The position numbers and the translations under genes were made by a program. From Prevotella sp. DNF00663 (GTDB lineage: Bacteria > Bacteroidota > Bacteroidia > Bacteroidales > Bacteroidaceae), in the NCBI RefSeq assembly GCF_001553265.1, contig NZ_KQ960613.1:33341-97340 (forward strand): a stretch of 64,000 bases of DNA, given 5' to 3'. This document shows positions 53,648 to 63,149 of the stretch, one piece after another. The stretch's first letter is position 1. Every line of letters starts with the position of its first letter. The notes beneath the pieces were generated by a model that saw nothing but the letters and a program-made list of their open reading frames with translations, made no database searches and had not been told where the DNA came from.

Positions 53648-54113
53648 AAGGCGAGCGAAGCAGATGGGAATTGTAGAAACGGCGGTCGCCCGTCACTTCT
53701 AGTCCGATGAAATCGGGCTTCTCGTAAGCCTCTGTTTCGTCGCTTAACTCCACTTCTGCCATGATGAGGCCATCGTTATCGCCATGAAATTCATCAACTT
53801 CGAAGACATGGCTACCGCTCTTAACAAGGTAGCGATGCTTGTCGATGACGCCTCCTTGGCACAATTCCAGCAGATGACCGGCTTCATCGAGCGTGATTTC
53901 TTTTTCAAATTCATAACGCGACATACCCCCATTGACCGACGGACCTTTGATAGTCAAAAAGGCTTGATGGTCGCGTACGCGCACCCTTACTGTAGCACCT
54001 TGCGCCGGAATATAGCCTTGCCGGATATGGCTACAAGAAAAGGCGGCACGCTTATACATGTCGCCTTTCTTCACAAGGAATTTCCTTTCAATTTCTAATC
54101 CACTCATATTCAT
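53607..54113 (-). CDS. CYTH domain triphosphatase-type protein
   Basis: This 168-residue protein has the family hallmark EIERKF (7-12) and the tunnel-lining charged strands VRVRVRDHQAFLTIKG, MSRYEFEKEI and FEVDEFHGDNDGLIMAEVELSDE. Members hydrolyse inorganic triphosphate or related substrates with Mg or Mn; few are adenylate cyclases. The C-terminus reads FIGLEVTGDRRFYNSHL as in Bacteroidetes homologues. It overlaps the VanZ-like gene tail to tail. Two ATGs (54113, 54107) are equally possible. Confidence 0.9.
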   Translation of the reverse strand: MNMSGLEIERKFLVKKGDMYKRAAFSCSHIRQGYIPAQGATVRVRVRDHQAFLTIKGPSVNGGMSRYEFEKEITLDEAGHLLELCQGGVIDKHRYLVKSGSHVFEVDEFHGDNDGLIMAEVELSDETEAYEKPDFIGLEVTGDRRFYNSHLLRSPFSVWRSTLPEEYR

Positions 54114-54129
54114 TATTTAAGTTTCGCAT

Positions 54130-54240
54130 GGATGCTCAACTTAGGAGTTATTGGAAGTTACTAGGAGTAAATAGGAGTTATCGGCCTAAATGCCTGCTAT
54201 CCCTTTTTAGCTCCCGTCATCTTCCGTTATCTCCTCAATA
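54130..54240. repeat. Short-period GGAGTTA / TATCTCC tract
   Basis: Words such as TTAGGAGTTATTGGAAGTTA and AATAGGAGTTATC are followed by CCCGTCATCTTCCGTTATCT. They form a low-complexity, partly inverted tract like those near 18.0 and 63.2 kb. Confidence 0.5.
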
Positions 54241-54267
54241 TACATCAACTTGCGAAAGTCAAGTTGA

Positions 54268-54408
54268 TTATACGATAGTCATCGAATAGATGGCAAATGC
54301 GATTGCCAATAGAATCAAACCGACAAATATCCAGTTGATTACTTTCTTAGCTTGCTTCTCTTGTTTAGCAGCGCGTTGTTCGCGGTGCAGTTTGCTGTTG
54401 TTACTCAT
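54268..54408 (-). CDS. Very small single-pass membrane protein
   Basis: ATG 54408 opens a 46-residue frame: a basic N-terminal half (MSNNSKLHREQRAAKQEKQA, then KKVINW) followed by one hydrophobic helix (IFVGLILLAIAFAIYSMTIV) to TAA. The charge distribution predicts an N-in single-pass inner-membrane protein. I recognise no named family, but the strong Lys/Arg/Gln head and clean helix argue against chance. It lies between CYTH and prfB on the same strand. Confidence 0.7.
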   Translation of the reverse strand: MSNNSKLHREQRAAKQEKQAKKVINWIFVGLILLAIAFAIYSMTIV

Positions 54409-54500
54409 ATATTTTTTATTAAAGGTTATTTATTGGAAAAGGATAAGCAGAGTAGGGGCATTAGAAAGAATAGGAGGGAGGATATAACTCCTTCACTCTA

Positions 54501-55619
54501 TCACGACTCTTCTTCCGGATACTCCATGAGGTAAGCCTTGATAAACTCATCGAGCTTGCCATTCATCACACTATCCACATCATTGGTCTGATAATTAGTA
54601 CGATGGTCTTTCACACGACGGTCGTCGAAGACGTAACTTCGTATCTGACTTCCCCATTCTATCTTCTTCTTACCGGCCTCTATCTTGGCCTGAGCTTCGA
54701 GGCGTCGCTTCATAGCACGGTCGTAGAGCTGCGACTTCAAAAGCTGCATGGCCTTGGCTTTGTTCTTAGGTTGGTCGCGCGTCTCGGTATTCTCAATCAA
54801 GATTTCCTCTTGTTCGCCGGTGTCGGGGTCCTCGTATTGATAGCGCAAACGCACACCCGACTCCACCTTATTGACGTTCTGACCGCCGGCACCACCCGAT
54901 CGGAAGGTGTCCCAAGAGAGTCGGGCAGGATCTACAAACACCTCGATAGTATCGTCGACCAGCGGAGTTACGAACACACTGGCAAAACTTGTCATGCGCT
55001 TACCCTGTGCATTGAATGGTGAAACACGTACCAATCGGTGTACACCATTCTCGCTCTTGAGATAGCCATAAGCATATTCACTCCCCTCAATCTTCATCGT
55101 GACACTCTTGATGCCGGCCTCATCGCCATCTTGTAGGTTGCTGATGGTGACATTATATCCATGAGCTTCGGCCCACCGCATATACATACGCATGAGCATG
55201 GAAGCCCAATCCTGACTCTCGGTACCGCCGGCTCCGGAATTAATCTTCATCACACAGTCCATCGGATCTTCTTCCTGACGGAGCATATTCTTGAGTTCGA
55301 GCGCTTCAATGGCCGTGATAACCTTCGCATAAAGGTCGTCTACCTCTTGTTCGGTGACCATTTCGTCGCGGTAAAAGTCGAAAGCCAACTGTAACTCATC
55401 GGCAAGTTGGCGTACTTGTTGATAGTCTTTGAGCCACTTCTCGATACTCTTTACCTTCTTCATTTGGTCTTGAGCGCGTTGCGCATCTTCCCAAAAGTCG
55501 GGAGCTTGGGTACGTAATTGTTCTTCTTCGAACTCTACTTTCTTCTGGTCTATATTCAAATAATGATGTAAAGCGTCGGCACGCTCCATCACATTTTTGA
55601 GTTGATCGGATGTAATCAT
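54501..55619 (-). CDS. prfB: Peptide chain release factor 2
   Basis: This 372-residue factor terminates translation at UGA and UAA. It has the codon-recognition SPF tripeptide (HRLVRVSPFNAQG), the GGQ catalytic motif in RSGGAGGQNVNKVESGVRLRY and the N-terminal coiled domain. The reading frame is continuous from MITSDQLKNVMERADALHHYL, so the programmed +1 frameshift used by many bacteria is absent. PrmC, encoded at 7569, should methylate its GGQ. Confidence 0.96.
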   Translation of the reverse strand: MITSDQLKNVMERADALHHYLNIDQKKVEFEEEQLRTQAPDFWEDAQRAQDQMKKVKSIEKWLKDYQQVRQLADELQLAFDFYRDEMVTEQEVDDLYAKVITAIEALELKNMLRQEEDPMDCVMKINSGAGGTESQDWASMLMRMYMRWAEAHGYNVTISNLQDGDEAGIKSVTMKIEGSEYAYGYLKSENGVHRLVRVSPFNAQGKRMTSFASVFVTPLVDDTIEVFVDPARLSWDTFRSGGAGGQNVNKVESGVRLRYQYEDPDTGEQEEILIENTETRDQPKNKAKAMQLLKSQLYDRAMKRRLEAQAKIEAGKKKIEWGSQIRSYVFDDRRVKDHRTNYQTNDVDSVMNGKLDEFIKAYLMEYPEEES

Positions 55620-55653
55620 TTACTTATTTGATGTGTCGATAGAGCGTACCGGC

Positions 55654-57462
55654 CTATTCAGCGTACATGTCTTCTATGACGTTCTTGTAATTCTTATTGA
55701 TAACTCCACGCTTCAGTTTGAGCGTATTGGTTAATTCTCCCGTCTCCATCGAGAAATGATGAGGCAACAGGGTGAATCGTTTCACCTGCTCGTAATAGGC
55801 CAATCCCTGCATGAGCGTGTCGATACGCTCTTTCATCATCTGCTTGACCTCGGCATTATTACACAGTTCTTCGCGGTTGTTGAAAGCCACATGATGCTCG
55901 CGAGCCCACTCTTCTAGGACGGTATATTCAGGAACTATAAGCGCGGAAACGAACTTGCGTTGGTCGGCTACCACCGCTGTTTGCTCTATATATTTATCGA
56001 CTAACAGCATGGCTTCCAAATGTTGAGGAGCTATATACTTACCATTCGAAGTTTTAAAGAGGTCTTTGATGCGCTCGGTCAAGAAGAGTTCGCCATCTTT
56101 CAGATACCCTGCGTCGCCCGTATGGAAAAATCCGTCTTCATCAAAAGCAGCTGCATTGGTGGTATCGCGCTTGTAGTAACCGGGCGTAATCGTTGGCCCT
56201 TTGAGCAAGACTTCGTTGTTTTCGCCTATCTTTATCTCTAGCCCATTGATTGGACGACCTACAGATCCCAAGGTAAATGGTTTACCCTTGTGGTCGCAAG
56301 AGACTGTGGCCAGACTCTCGGTGAGTCCATATCCTACGAGCATATCAATGCCAACGGAATGTACAAACTCTTCTACTTCGGGCGAAACATAAGCTCCTGC
56401 CGTAGGGAAGATATTGGGATTCTCAAGTCCTATCTGCTTACGCACAAGACTGAGAATAGTCTTATTCATCACTTTATATTCCAACTCAAGTGCCAACGGT
56501 ACTCGTTTGCCTTTGCTGAGATACTCTATATTGCGCTTCTTACCGACCGACAAAGCATGCAAGAACAACTTGCGTTGCACCGCACTTGAACTTTCCACAC
56601 GTGCTTTTACAGCTATATAGACTTTCTCCCAAAACCTTGGGACACTGCTCATACACGTAGGATGGGTCTCGCGCATGCTATCCTGTATCTCTTTCGGATT
56701 GGTATTGACTATCAACTGTGCACCTGCTGACAAGGATAAGTATGCCCATGCACGCTCAAAAATATGGGCAAAAGGAAGGAAATTGATGACTCTATCCTTC
56801 TCACCGACGGGTACACACTCTCCATTCGCTTTGAGAGCAGCAGTATATTGACTGTATGTGAGCTGCACACCTTTGCTATCTCCGGTGCTTCCACTGGTAT
56901 AAAGGATGTTGCATAAATCGTCGGCGGAAGCTTCTTTCCACAATGCTTCGACCTCTGTCTGGCGAGGAAGGTCTTCTCCAAGTTTTATAAAATCATCGAA
57001 ATAAATACTTGCAGGGTCGTGCGTACTGATTCTTACGCCACGGTCGAAAACGATGATACGCTCCAAAGTAGGGCATAATGCAAAAATACGATGGGCTCTA
57101 TCATACTGTTCCTGTTCGCCAACAAAAACAAAACGGATGCTTCCATCGTTAATCATATGTTGTATCTGCTGCTCGCTACTAGTAGAATAAAACGGCACAG
57201 AAACAACTTTTATACCATAAGCACCAAAGTCTGTATAGAGGTATTGTACGCAGTTTTGGGCATAAACGGCAATGTGCTCTTGAGGCTTAATACCCAAATT
57301 AAGAAGCGCATTGCTCACTTGTTTGACGCGTAAAGAGAATTGATTCCATGAAACAGTCTTCCACTCTCTGCTTCCAAAATTACGATATGTCAACACAGGA
57401 CGGTTCGCATACTTCTTTGCTTGTTCATGAATAAGGACTGAGAGGTGGCATATTGTTTGCAT
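55654..57462 (-). CDS. Long-chain fatty acid-CoA ligase (AMP-forming)
   Basis: This 602-residue ANL-superfamily enzyme activates fatty acids with ATP and CoA. Key motifs are the P-loop ILYTSGSTGDSKGVQLTY, VINFLPFAHIFERAW, VGYGLTESLATVSCD and the hinge GYLKDGELFLTERIKDLFKTSNGKYIAPQHLE. It lacks a signal peptide and membrane helix. It has a full-consensus promoter and is divergent from the M20 gene. Confidence 0.93.
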   Translation of the reverse strand: MQTICHLSVLIHEQAKKYANRPVLTYRNFGSREWKTVSWNQFSLRVKQVSNALLNLGIKPQEHIAVYAQNCVQYLYTDFGAYGIKVVSVPFYSTSSEQQIQHMINDGSIRFVFVGEQEQYDRAHRIFALCPTLERIIVFDRGVRISTHDPASIYFDDFIKLGEDLPRQTEVEALWKEASADDLCNILYTSGSTGDSKGVQLTYSQYTAALKANGECVPVGEKDRVINFLPFAHIFERAWAYLSLSAGAQLIVNTNPKEIQDSMRETHPTCMSSVPRFWEKVYIAVKARVESSSAVQRKLFLHALSVGKKRNIEYLSKGKRVPLALELEYKVMNKTILSLVRKQIGLENPNIFPTAGAYVSPEVEEFVHSVGIDMLVGYGLTESLATVSCDHKGKPFTLGSVGRPINGLEIKIGENNEVLLKGPTITPGYYKRDTTNAAAFDEDGFFHTGDAGYLKDGELFLTERIKDLFKTSNGKYIAPQHLEAMLLVDKYIEQTAVVADQRKFVSALIVPEYTVLEEWAREHHVAFNNREELCNNAEVKQMMKERIDTLMQGLAYYEQVKRFTLLPHHFSMETGELTNTLKLKRGVINKNYKNVIEDMYAE

Positions 57463-57484
57463 AATCTAACGATTTTATTTCTTG

Positions 57485-57516
57485 CAAAGATAGTGTAAAT
57501 CAGATAGAACAGCAAA
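57485..57516 (-). promoter_or_regulatory. Promoter of the acyl-CoA ligase gene
   Basis: On the minus strand TTTG (57516-57513), 20 bases, then TATCTTTG (57492-57485) match the Bacteroidetes consensus. The leader would be about 16 bases. Confidence 0.75.
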
Positions 57517-57534
57517 AAAATATAATTATTTTAT

Positions 57535-57542
57535 TACTTTTG
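57535..57542 (+). promoter_or_regulatory. -7 box close to the M20 gene start
   Basis: TACTTTTG fits TAnnTTTG and ends nine bases before ATG 57552. A start of transcription six to eight bases downstream leaves almost no leader. There is no clear -33 element. Confidence 0.4.
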
Positions 57543-57551
57543 CCTACACCT

Positions 57552-58631
57552 ATGACACAGAAAGAATATACCAACGAAGCCGTTCGACTGCTCAGCCAAC
57601 TCATTGCCATCCCATCAACTAGCCGAGATGAGGAAAAAGCATCCGATGTAATGTTTCAAACCATAGCCGATTATGGTTTCTCACCTTGCCGTGAGGCGAA
57701 CAATGTATGGGCGATAGACCCACACTTTGACAGCTCGCGTCCCACTCTGTTGTTGAATGCTCACCTCGATACTGTGAAACCTGTGGCAACTTGGACACGC
57801 AATCCGTTCAGTCCAACGATTAAAGATGGAAAATTATTCGGGTTGGGTAGCAACGATTGTGGAGGCGGGTTGACCACCCTACTACAAACATTCCGCTATC
57901 TAGTGGAGCGTCCACAACCTTATAACTTGGTATATTTGGCATCGGCAGAAGAGGAGGTTTCGGGAGCTAATGGTATCCGTCGTGTGTTGCCATTATTGCC
58001 ATCTATTGATGTGGCAGTAGTGGGTGAACCCACCGGATTACAGCCTGCCATTGCCGAAAAAGGACTGATGGTGCTCGACGTCATAGCTCGTGGGAAATCG
58101 GGACACGCCGCCCGTAACGAGGGAGTGAATGCCATTTACGAGGCATTAGACGACCTACTATGGCTTCGCGACTATCGTTTTGAGAAGGTGAGTCCGTTTC
58201 TTGGTCCGACAAAGATGACGGTAACGGTTGTCAATGCAGGCACACAACACAATGTGATACCCGATGAATGCAAGATGTTGGTGGATATCCGAACCAACGA
58301 ATACTACGATAATCAAGAGGTATACGACTTTATTTGCCGACATGTAAAGTCGGAAGTGCATGCCCACTCGTTCCATCTCCGCTCGTCGCACATCGACATT
58401 GAACACCCTTTGGTACGTCGCTGTATAGACATGGGCCTTACTCCTTATGGCTCACCAACCCTCAGCGACCAAGCTCTCATGCCATTCCCATCGTTTAAAC
58501 TTGGTCCCGGAGAGTCATCACGCTCGCATTCTGCCGATGAATTCATCTATATCCAAGAGATGGAAAACGCCATCGACATGTATCAAAAGATACTGGATGG
58601 ATGCAAGATACCGTTCTACCAACAATTTTGA
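57552..58631 (+). CDS. M20 family metallohydrolase (N-acyl-ornithine deacetylase-like)
   Basis: This 359-residue two-zinc deacylase has LLLNAHLDTVKP (His and catalytic Asp), GLGSNDCGGGLTTLL (bridging Asp) and LASAEEEVSGANGI (catalytic Glu pair). VVGEPTGLQPAIAEKGLMVLDV and a C-terminal His in GPGESSRSHSADEF complete the site. The pattern is that of ArgE/DapE; in Bacteroidales the closest group removes the acyl group of N-succinyl- or N-acetyl-ornithine in arginine synthesis. No other arg gene is in the window. ATG 57552 is preferred over a TTG at 57540 inside the -7 box. Confidence 0.88.
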   Translation: MTQKEYTNEAVRLLSQLIAIPSTSRDEEKASDVMFQTIADYGFSPCREANNVWAIDPHFDSSRPTLLLNAHLDTVKPVATWTRNPFSPTIKDGKLFGLGSNDCGGGLTTLLQTFRYLVERPQPYNLVYLASAEEEVSGANGIRRVLPLLPSIDVAVVGEPTGLQPAIAEKGLMVLDVIARGKSGHAARNEGVNAIYEALDDLLWLRDYRFEKVSPFLGPTKMTVTVVNAGTQHNVIPDECKMLVDIRTNEYYDNQEVYDFICRHVKSEVHAHSFHLRSSHIDIEHPLVRRCIDMGLTPYGSPTLSDQALMPFPSFKLGPGESSRSHSADEFIYIQEMENAIDMYQKILDGCKIPFYQQF

Positions 58632-58768
58632 AAAGCCCTTAATCGGTTCAAAATCGATATAAAATTATACTTAATCAGCTCAATTTGAGCCGATTAATAA
58701 GATTTTCTTGCTATCTTTGAGCCGTATAGATAATTACTTTTTACAAATATTATCTATCGCTAGACTCT

Positions 58769-60427
58769 TTATCTCCCCAACCAAACCTCAGGGTTTAACT
58801 TGGCAGTTTCTCTTCTTAATTGGAATTGGAGGATGTTGTCGATACCTACAGCACCTAATGCTTGGCGGGTAGAAACTTTTTGTCCTTTCGTCACACTCAC
58901 CGATTTCAGGTTGCAATATACCGAGATATAGGCGCCATGACGCACCATAACGACCATTGAACCGGCAAATCCAAATACAGCACTCACCTCACCATCGTAG
59001 ATGGAACGAGCCATACAGCCCGAATTTCCCTTGATATTGATACCTTTATTATCCAAACTTACGTTCTTCAGACCATCCACTTTATGTTGTCCGAAGTGGC
59101 TCACAACCTGATAACTACCAGTAATCGGCATCGGCAATCGACCTTTGTTAGCTTCAAATCCACCACTCATCATACGGTCTACCGTACTGAATCGCTGTGC
59201 TTCATTATTCTTTTTCGTAGCATCGGCTATCTCTTTGGCCTCGCGAGCTTCATCTACTCGTGCCTTACGTTCGGCCGCTATACGAGCCGACTCTGCCTCA
59301 CGTGCAGCTTGTTCTGCTGCTTCCCGACGTTCAGCAGCTTCATTTGCCAACTTCTGAGCACGCTCTTTACTCTCCTTCTTGGCAACATCTGCCGCTGCCT
59401 GAAGTTGTGCTTGACGAGCCGCTTCGGCCTCGGCCTTCAACTTAGCCTCACGTTCTTTAGCCTCAGCAATACGACGAGCGTTCTCTCGTGCCGCTGCTTC
59501 GGCTGCTGCTTTCCGCCGAGCTAACTCCTCAGCACGCTTCCTTGCTGCTTCTTGAGCGGCCGCCTTACGCTTCGCTTCAGCAATAGCTCGCTGCCGGGCT
59601 TTCTCTACTTCAATGGCTATCAAGCGATCAATCTGTGCATTCAGAGCCGCATCTTTCTGGCGTTGTTCGTTGATTACCTTCTGAATCGTCTTCTGTTGAT
59701 TCTGCAACGAAGCCACTACTTTCTTCTGTTCGTCCTGCTGTCCTATCAACGCCGACTGTTCTTTCTTACCCTTATAAAGCAAGTTATTCTTCTGACTACG
59801 AACATCCTGCAACTGCTGATGCTTACTATCCACTTGTGCTTGCTTGGCTTTGACCATCTCGCCTTGGGCTTTTTGGTAGTCGGCATATTCACGAACGAAG
59901 CGTAAGCGTCTATATATCTGCGCCAAGTTCTTTGCCGAGAATATAAACATTAGCTTATCTTGTATCGTACTATTGCGTGCCATGTAACGCATAGACTTGA
60001 TATATTTCGTCTTACGGTCGGCCAATTGTTGCTCCAATGTTTGCAACTGCGCCTTCAATATATCCAAGTTGCCCTCGATATGGTGAATATCTTTCTGAAT
60101 ACCTTCGATATTTTTCTGTCGCTCATCAATCTGAGTATTCAGGCTAATGAGATTTTCCAATCGCTTCTTCACGTCGGCTTGATTGGCTCGCAACTGCTGT
60201 TCTTGTTGCTTAATCTTCTTTTGTATCTGCGAGCGCTGACCTTGCAAACTCTTAATAGACGCGTTGGAATAGACGGCTGTCTTCTTCTTTGTCGCCTTTG
60301 TAGTAGTGGTCTTCTTCTTTTTAACCGTCGTCTGTGCCTTCCGTTTCTGCGTCTTCACCGTCTTCTTTTGGGCGGGAGCAACTGCAGTAAAAGCTACAGC
60401 CAACAATATCAACAGTATCTTCTTCAT
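58769..60427 (-). CDS. EnvC-like murein hydrolase activator with degenerate M23 domain
   Basis: This 552-residue secreted protein has a signal peptide (1-19), a Lys/Thr-rich basic segment (20-52) and a long coiled coil (about 55-270). A highly charged Ala/Arg/Glu helix (about 275-420) follows, then a C-terminal LytM/M23 fold (from PITGSYQVVSHFGQHKV). The zinc ligands are lost: the usual HxGxD is NKGINI, the HxH strand reads YCNL and LHFELR is LQFQLR. Such domains act as amidase activators, as in EnvC. It is the last gene of the dut-TPR-DUF4292 run and abuts the DUF4292 gene. Confidence 0.88.
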   Translation of the reverse strand: MKKILLILLAVAFTAVAPAQKKTVKTQKRKAQTTVKKKKTTTTKATKKKTAVYSNASIKSLQGQRSQIQKKIKQQEQQLRANQADVKKRLENLISLNTQIDERQKNIEGIQKDIHHIEGNLDILKAQLQTLEQQLADRKTKYIKSMRYMARNSTIQDKLMFIFSAKNLAQIYRRLRFVREYADYQKAQGEMVKAKQAQVDSKHQQLQDVRSQKNNLLYKGKKEQSALIGQQDEQKKVVASLQNQQKTIQKVINEQRQKDAALNAQIDRLIAIEVEKARQRAIAEAKRKAAAQEAARKRAEELARRKAAAEAAARENARRIAEAKEREAKLKAEAEAARQAQLQAAADVAKKESKERAQKLANEAAERREAAEQAAREAESARIAAERKARVDEAREAKEIADATKKNNEAQRFSTVDRMMSGGFEANKGRLPMPITGSYQVVSHFGQHKVDGLKNVSLDNKGINIKGNSGCMARSIYDGEVSAVFGFAGSMVVMVRHGAYISVYCNLKSVSVTKGQKVSTRQALGAVGIDNILQFQLRRETAKLNPEVWLGR

Positions 60428-61357
60428 TTATAAGTTCATGATTTGTTTCAAGATATCCTGTGCTGCAATCTGCTTATATCTATCAGATACAGTCGTCTGT
60501 GTATCCCAGTTGCCGTTGGTTGTCACCTCATTCATAGAGATAGAGATTGTAGCTTGCTGTTTCTTCTTGGTAGCTGTGGTGGTAAAAGAGAACACCTGTG
60601 TACTGGGGAACGACTTCACACCCACGCTCTTGAAATCGGAATAGTTCCATACCAAGGTCGATGTGCCGTGCTGTGCACTCTTATAGGTGACATCGGTACG
60701 CATGATTCGACCGTCATTCTTATCTGCATTCCATTGATAAGTTATGTTACCATCGGTCAAAGTAACGGACACCATAGCGCCCATAGCCTGCAAATCGACA
60801 CCATATTTCTTCAAGTTCGACTCTGATACCTTCTGCTGTCTGGGCAAGAACAATTGGTTCCAGAACAATGCCTGTAAACTGTAGAAATTCAAACCGTTAT
60901 TCTTTAAGAAGTCCAACTCATTGTAATTGGCCTTCACATATTGCTTGTGTAGACGGTCGATGACGAGCACATAGGTTGGTGTAAACTCCAGTCGCCCCAC
61001 CTCGGTACCTAGCAACGGGATGGTAATCTGCAATCGTATCACCTCATCTTTACGCATACGCAACTGCCCGGGCATTGTAATATCCTTGTCGCCTGCCTTC
61101 AAATTGAACGTAATACCGCCTACAATATTCTCCGCATACACTTTGGTGTCGGCCACTTTCTGCACAAATGCCAATCGTTGCAAGTCGGGAGTAGTCGCAT
61201 TAGTAGCCTTTCCGCCCGTCTTACCAGATTGGGTGGTCACACCGGCAACGCCTTGTCCTTCTTTTACCAAAGCCTTTTTGCTGCCGCAAGAGGCTAGGAA
61301 CAAGAGCGCACTCATGCCCATCAATCCTATCTTATAAATTATCTTTGTTCTCATCAT
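60428..61357 (-). CDS. DUF4292 lipoprotein
   Basis: This 309-residue protein has a lipobox (LFLASC, Cys24). A Gly/Thr linker is followed by a beta-rich DUF4292 domain: VYAENIVGGITFNLKAGDKDITMPGQLRMRKDEVIRLQI, then FTPTYVLVIDRLHKQYVKANYNELDFL. The fold is LolA/LolB-like, suggesting lipid or lipoprotein handling, but no function is proven. It stands between the TPR protein (2-base gap) and the EnvC-like gene (adjoining), a conserved Bacteroidales arrangement. Confidence 0.87.
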   Translation of the reverse strand: MMRTKIIYKIGLMGMSALLFLASCGSKKALVKEGQGVAGVTTQSGKTGGKATNATTPDLQRLAFVQKVADTKVYAENIVGGITFNLKAGDKDITMPGQLRMRKDEVIRLQITIPLLGTEVGRLEFTPTYVLVIDRLHKQYVKANYNELDFLKNNGLNFYSLQALFWNQLFLPRQQKVSESNLKKYGVDLQAMGAMVSVTLTDGNITYQWNADKNDGRIMRTDVTYKSAQHGTSTLVWNYSDFKSVGVKSFPSTQVFSFTTTATKKKQQATISISMNEVTTNGNWDTQTTVSDRYKQIAAQDILKQIMNL

Positions 61358-61359
61358 AC

Positions 61360-63120
61360 CTATTCTTTGATATATTTCTTCAACTTCAATTTCTTCTGTA
61401 TCAGCGCACTTGTACTACCCGCCTTGACGGCTTGCTGCCAAAAGTCCACCGCCTTATCAGGTTCATTACACATAGCGTGTATGTCACCGGCATGCTCCAA
61501 GACCACCGCACTCACCACCGAGTCGGTGTCGTTCTTGATAGCTTGATCTATATAAATCTTCGATTCTTCGTATCGGCTTTGCAAGAATAGAATCCAAGCA
61601 TAAGTATCCAAGAAAGTAGAATTCTTGGGTTCGGCCTTCACTGTGCGGAAACTCATCTCCTCAGCACGCTTCAAATCTTGCCCCTCTTCGCTAAGATAGT
61701 AAGCATAATTGTTCAGACAACCCACATTATCAGACTTCCATTGCAAACAACTATCGTAAGCTGCAAACGACTCTTGGGCCTGTCCCTTCTGATGAAGTAT
61801 GTCTCCCATGATGGCATAGAAGTCGGATACAATATCGGGATTGCTACGCGAGTTGATTTGACTCACCCCTTTGCGGAACGTAGACAGCGCTTCGTCATTG
61901 TTCTCCTTTTGATAATAGGCCAGTCCCTTGAAATAGTAGAATGCCATTTCGTCGGGATTATAGAGCAAAGCCGGTTCGCATAGTGCGATAATATCGTCCC
62001 ACTTTTTCTTGGACCACAACCCTTGAATGAGTTGTAAGCGTGCACCTACGTTATCGGGACTAATACTTAGCACGCGATTCAACGCCCGCTTGACACTGTC
62101 TTCGGGCATCTTTTTCAGTGTCATATAGGCTGCTGCCAACTCAGCCACGTCTCCGTCTTTCGGATTATGTTGTAATACGCGGTCGAACAATCGCACAATA
62201 TCCATACTGTCCTTACCATCTTTCTCGCTCTCCTGAATCAGTTGTCGCATCATGGTGACGCGGTCTTGCGAGCTCGTCTTGCGACTCATCAAGATACGTT
62301 CCGTCAATTCGTGCGCTAAAGAATCCTTACCCGTGGCACGATAATAGTCGCGCATAGAACTTTCAGCATACACGTTGTCGGGCTCTTCTTTCAATGCTTG
62401 TTGGAATATCTTGTAAGCATCTTTCTGCTTACTGTTCTGCATCAGCCAGTTACCCATCATCACTCGGTAGTTCACATCGCTGGGATGAGCGTCGCAAAGT
62501 GCCTTGAGAACTTTGAAAGCCGACTTCTTATCGCCCTTCATCTCGTAGATACGTATCTTCGCCAACGTCATATCCTCACTGTTACCTTCCATCAGTTCCA
62601 GTCTGTTGGTGGCGTCAAGCATCATATCGTAGTTCTTTTCGTGCTGATAAAGTTGTATCAACACATTCAGTACATCACTACGGTCTCGATTGTTCTCATA
62701 TAGTTTCTCAAAAGCAACGATAGCCTTATCGAACTGCCGAAAGTTGATATAGTTCTGTGCTACGTTCTCCTGATAGGTGCTATTCTGCGGATTGAGCGCG
62801 GCAGCATGCTGCAAATCGGCCATGGCCAACGTGTCTTCGTGCTGTATACCATAGATACGTGAGCGCAGGAAATAAGCTTCGGCAGCCTCCGGTTTCATAT
62901 CAATACAACGGTTCAACAACGTCAGTGCCGAGTCGTTGTGATTGGCATTGAGTTGTCGCGCAGCCTCCAAGAAATGAGCTTCGTAACTGTTACGAATGAC
63001 AGCCGGTATGGTATCAACCGTAAACTTGGGTTTGGTTGTATGTATATCGTTGTCGGCTAGGGCAGGGTATAAGATGGCTGCACCCATGAAAGCCGCCAAT
63101 AAAGATATCAAATGCTTCAT
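61360..63120 (-). CDS. Secreted tetratricopeptide repeat protein
   Basis: This 586-residue protein has a signal peptide (1-22) and about 12-14 TPR units along its whole length. Examples are AEAYFLRSRIYGIQHEDTLAMADLQHAAALNP and NVGCLNNYAYYLSEEGQDLKRAEEM. It is probably a periplasmic scaffold for the DUF4292 and EnvC-like partners encoded next to it. The gap to dut is 199 bases and contains a low-complexity tract, so it may have its own promoter. Confidence 0.88.
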   Translation of the reverse strand: MKHLISLLAAFMGAAILYPALADNDIHTTKPKFTVDTIPAVIRNSYEAHFLEAARQLNANHNDSALTLLNRCIDMKPEAAEAYFLRSRIYGIQHEDTLAMADLQHAAALNPQNSTYQENVAQNYINFRQFDKAIVAFEKLYENNRDRSDVLNVLIQLYQHEKNYDMMLDATNRLELMEGNSEDMTLAKIRIYEMKGDKKSAFKVLKALCDAHPSDVNYRVMMGNWLMQNSKQKDAYKIFQQALKEEPDNVYAESSMRDYYRATGKDSLAHELTERILMSRKTSSQDRVTMMRQLIQESEKDGKDSMDIVRLFDRVLQHNPKDGDVAELAAAYMTLKKMPEDSVKRALNRVLSISPDNVGARLQLIQGLWSKKKWDDIIALCEPALLYNPDEMAFYYFKGLAYYQKENNDEALSTFRKGVSQINSRSNPDIVSDFYAIMGDILHQKGQAQESFAAYDSCLQWKSDNVGCLNNYAYYLSEEGQDLKRAEEMSFRTVKAEPKNSTFLDTYAWILFLQSRYEESKIYIDQAIKNDTDSVVSAVVLEHAGDIHAMCNEPDKAVDFWQQAVKAGSTSALIQKKLKLKKYIKE

Positions 63121-63149
63121 TATTCTATCTCAGTTTCGCAATGATGCTC

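Noticed and set aside
54501..55619. Programmed frameshift in prfB
   Set aside because: The full release factor is encoded in a single frame with no CTTTGA site near codon 25.
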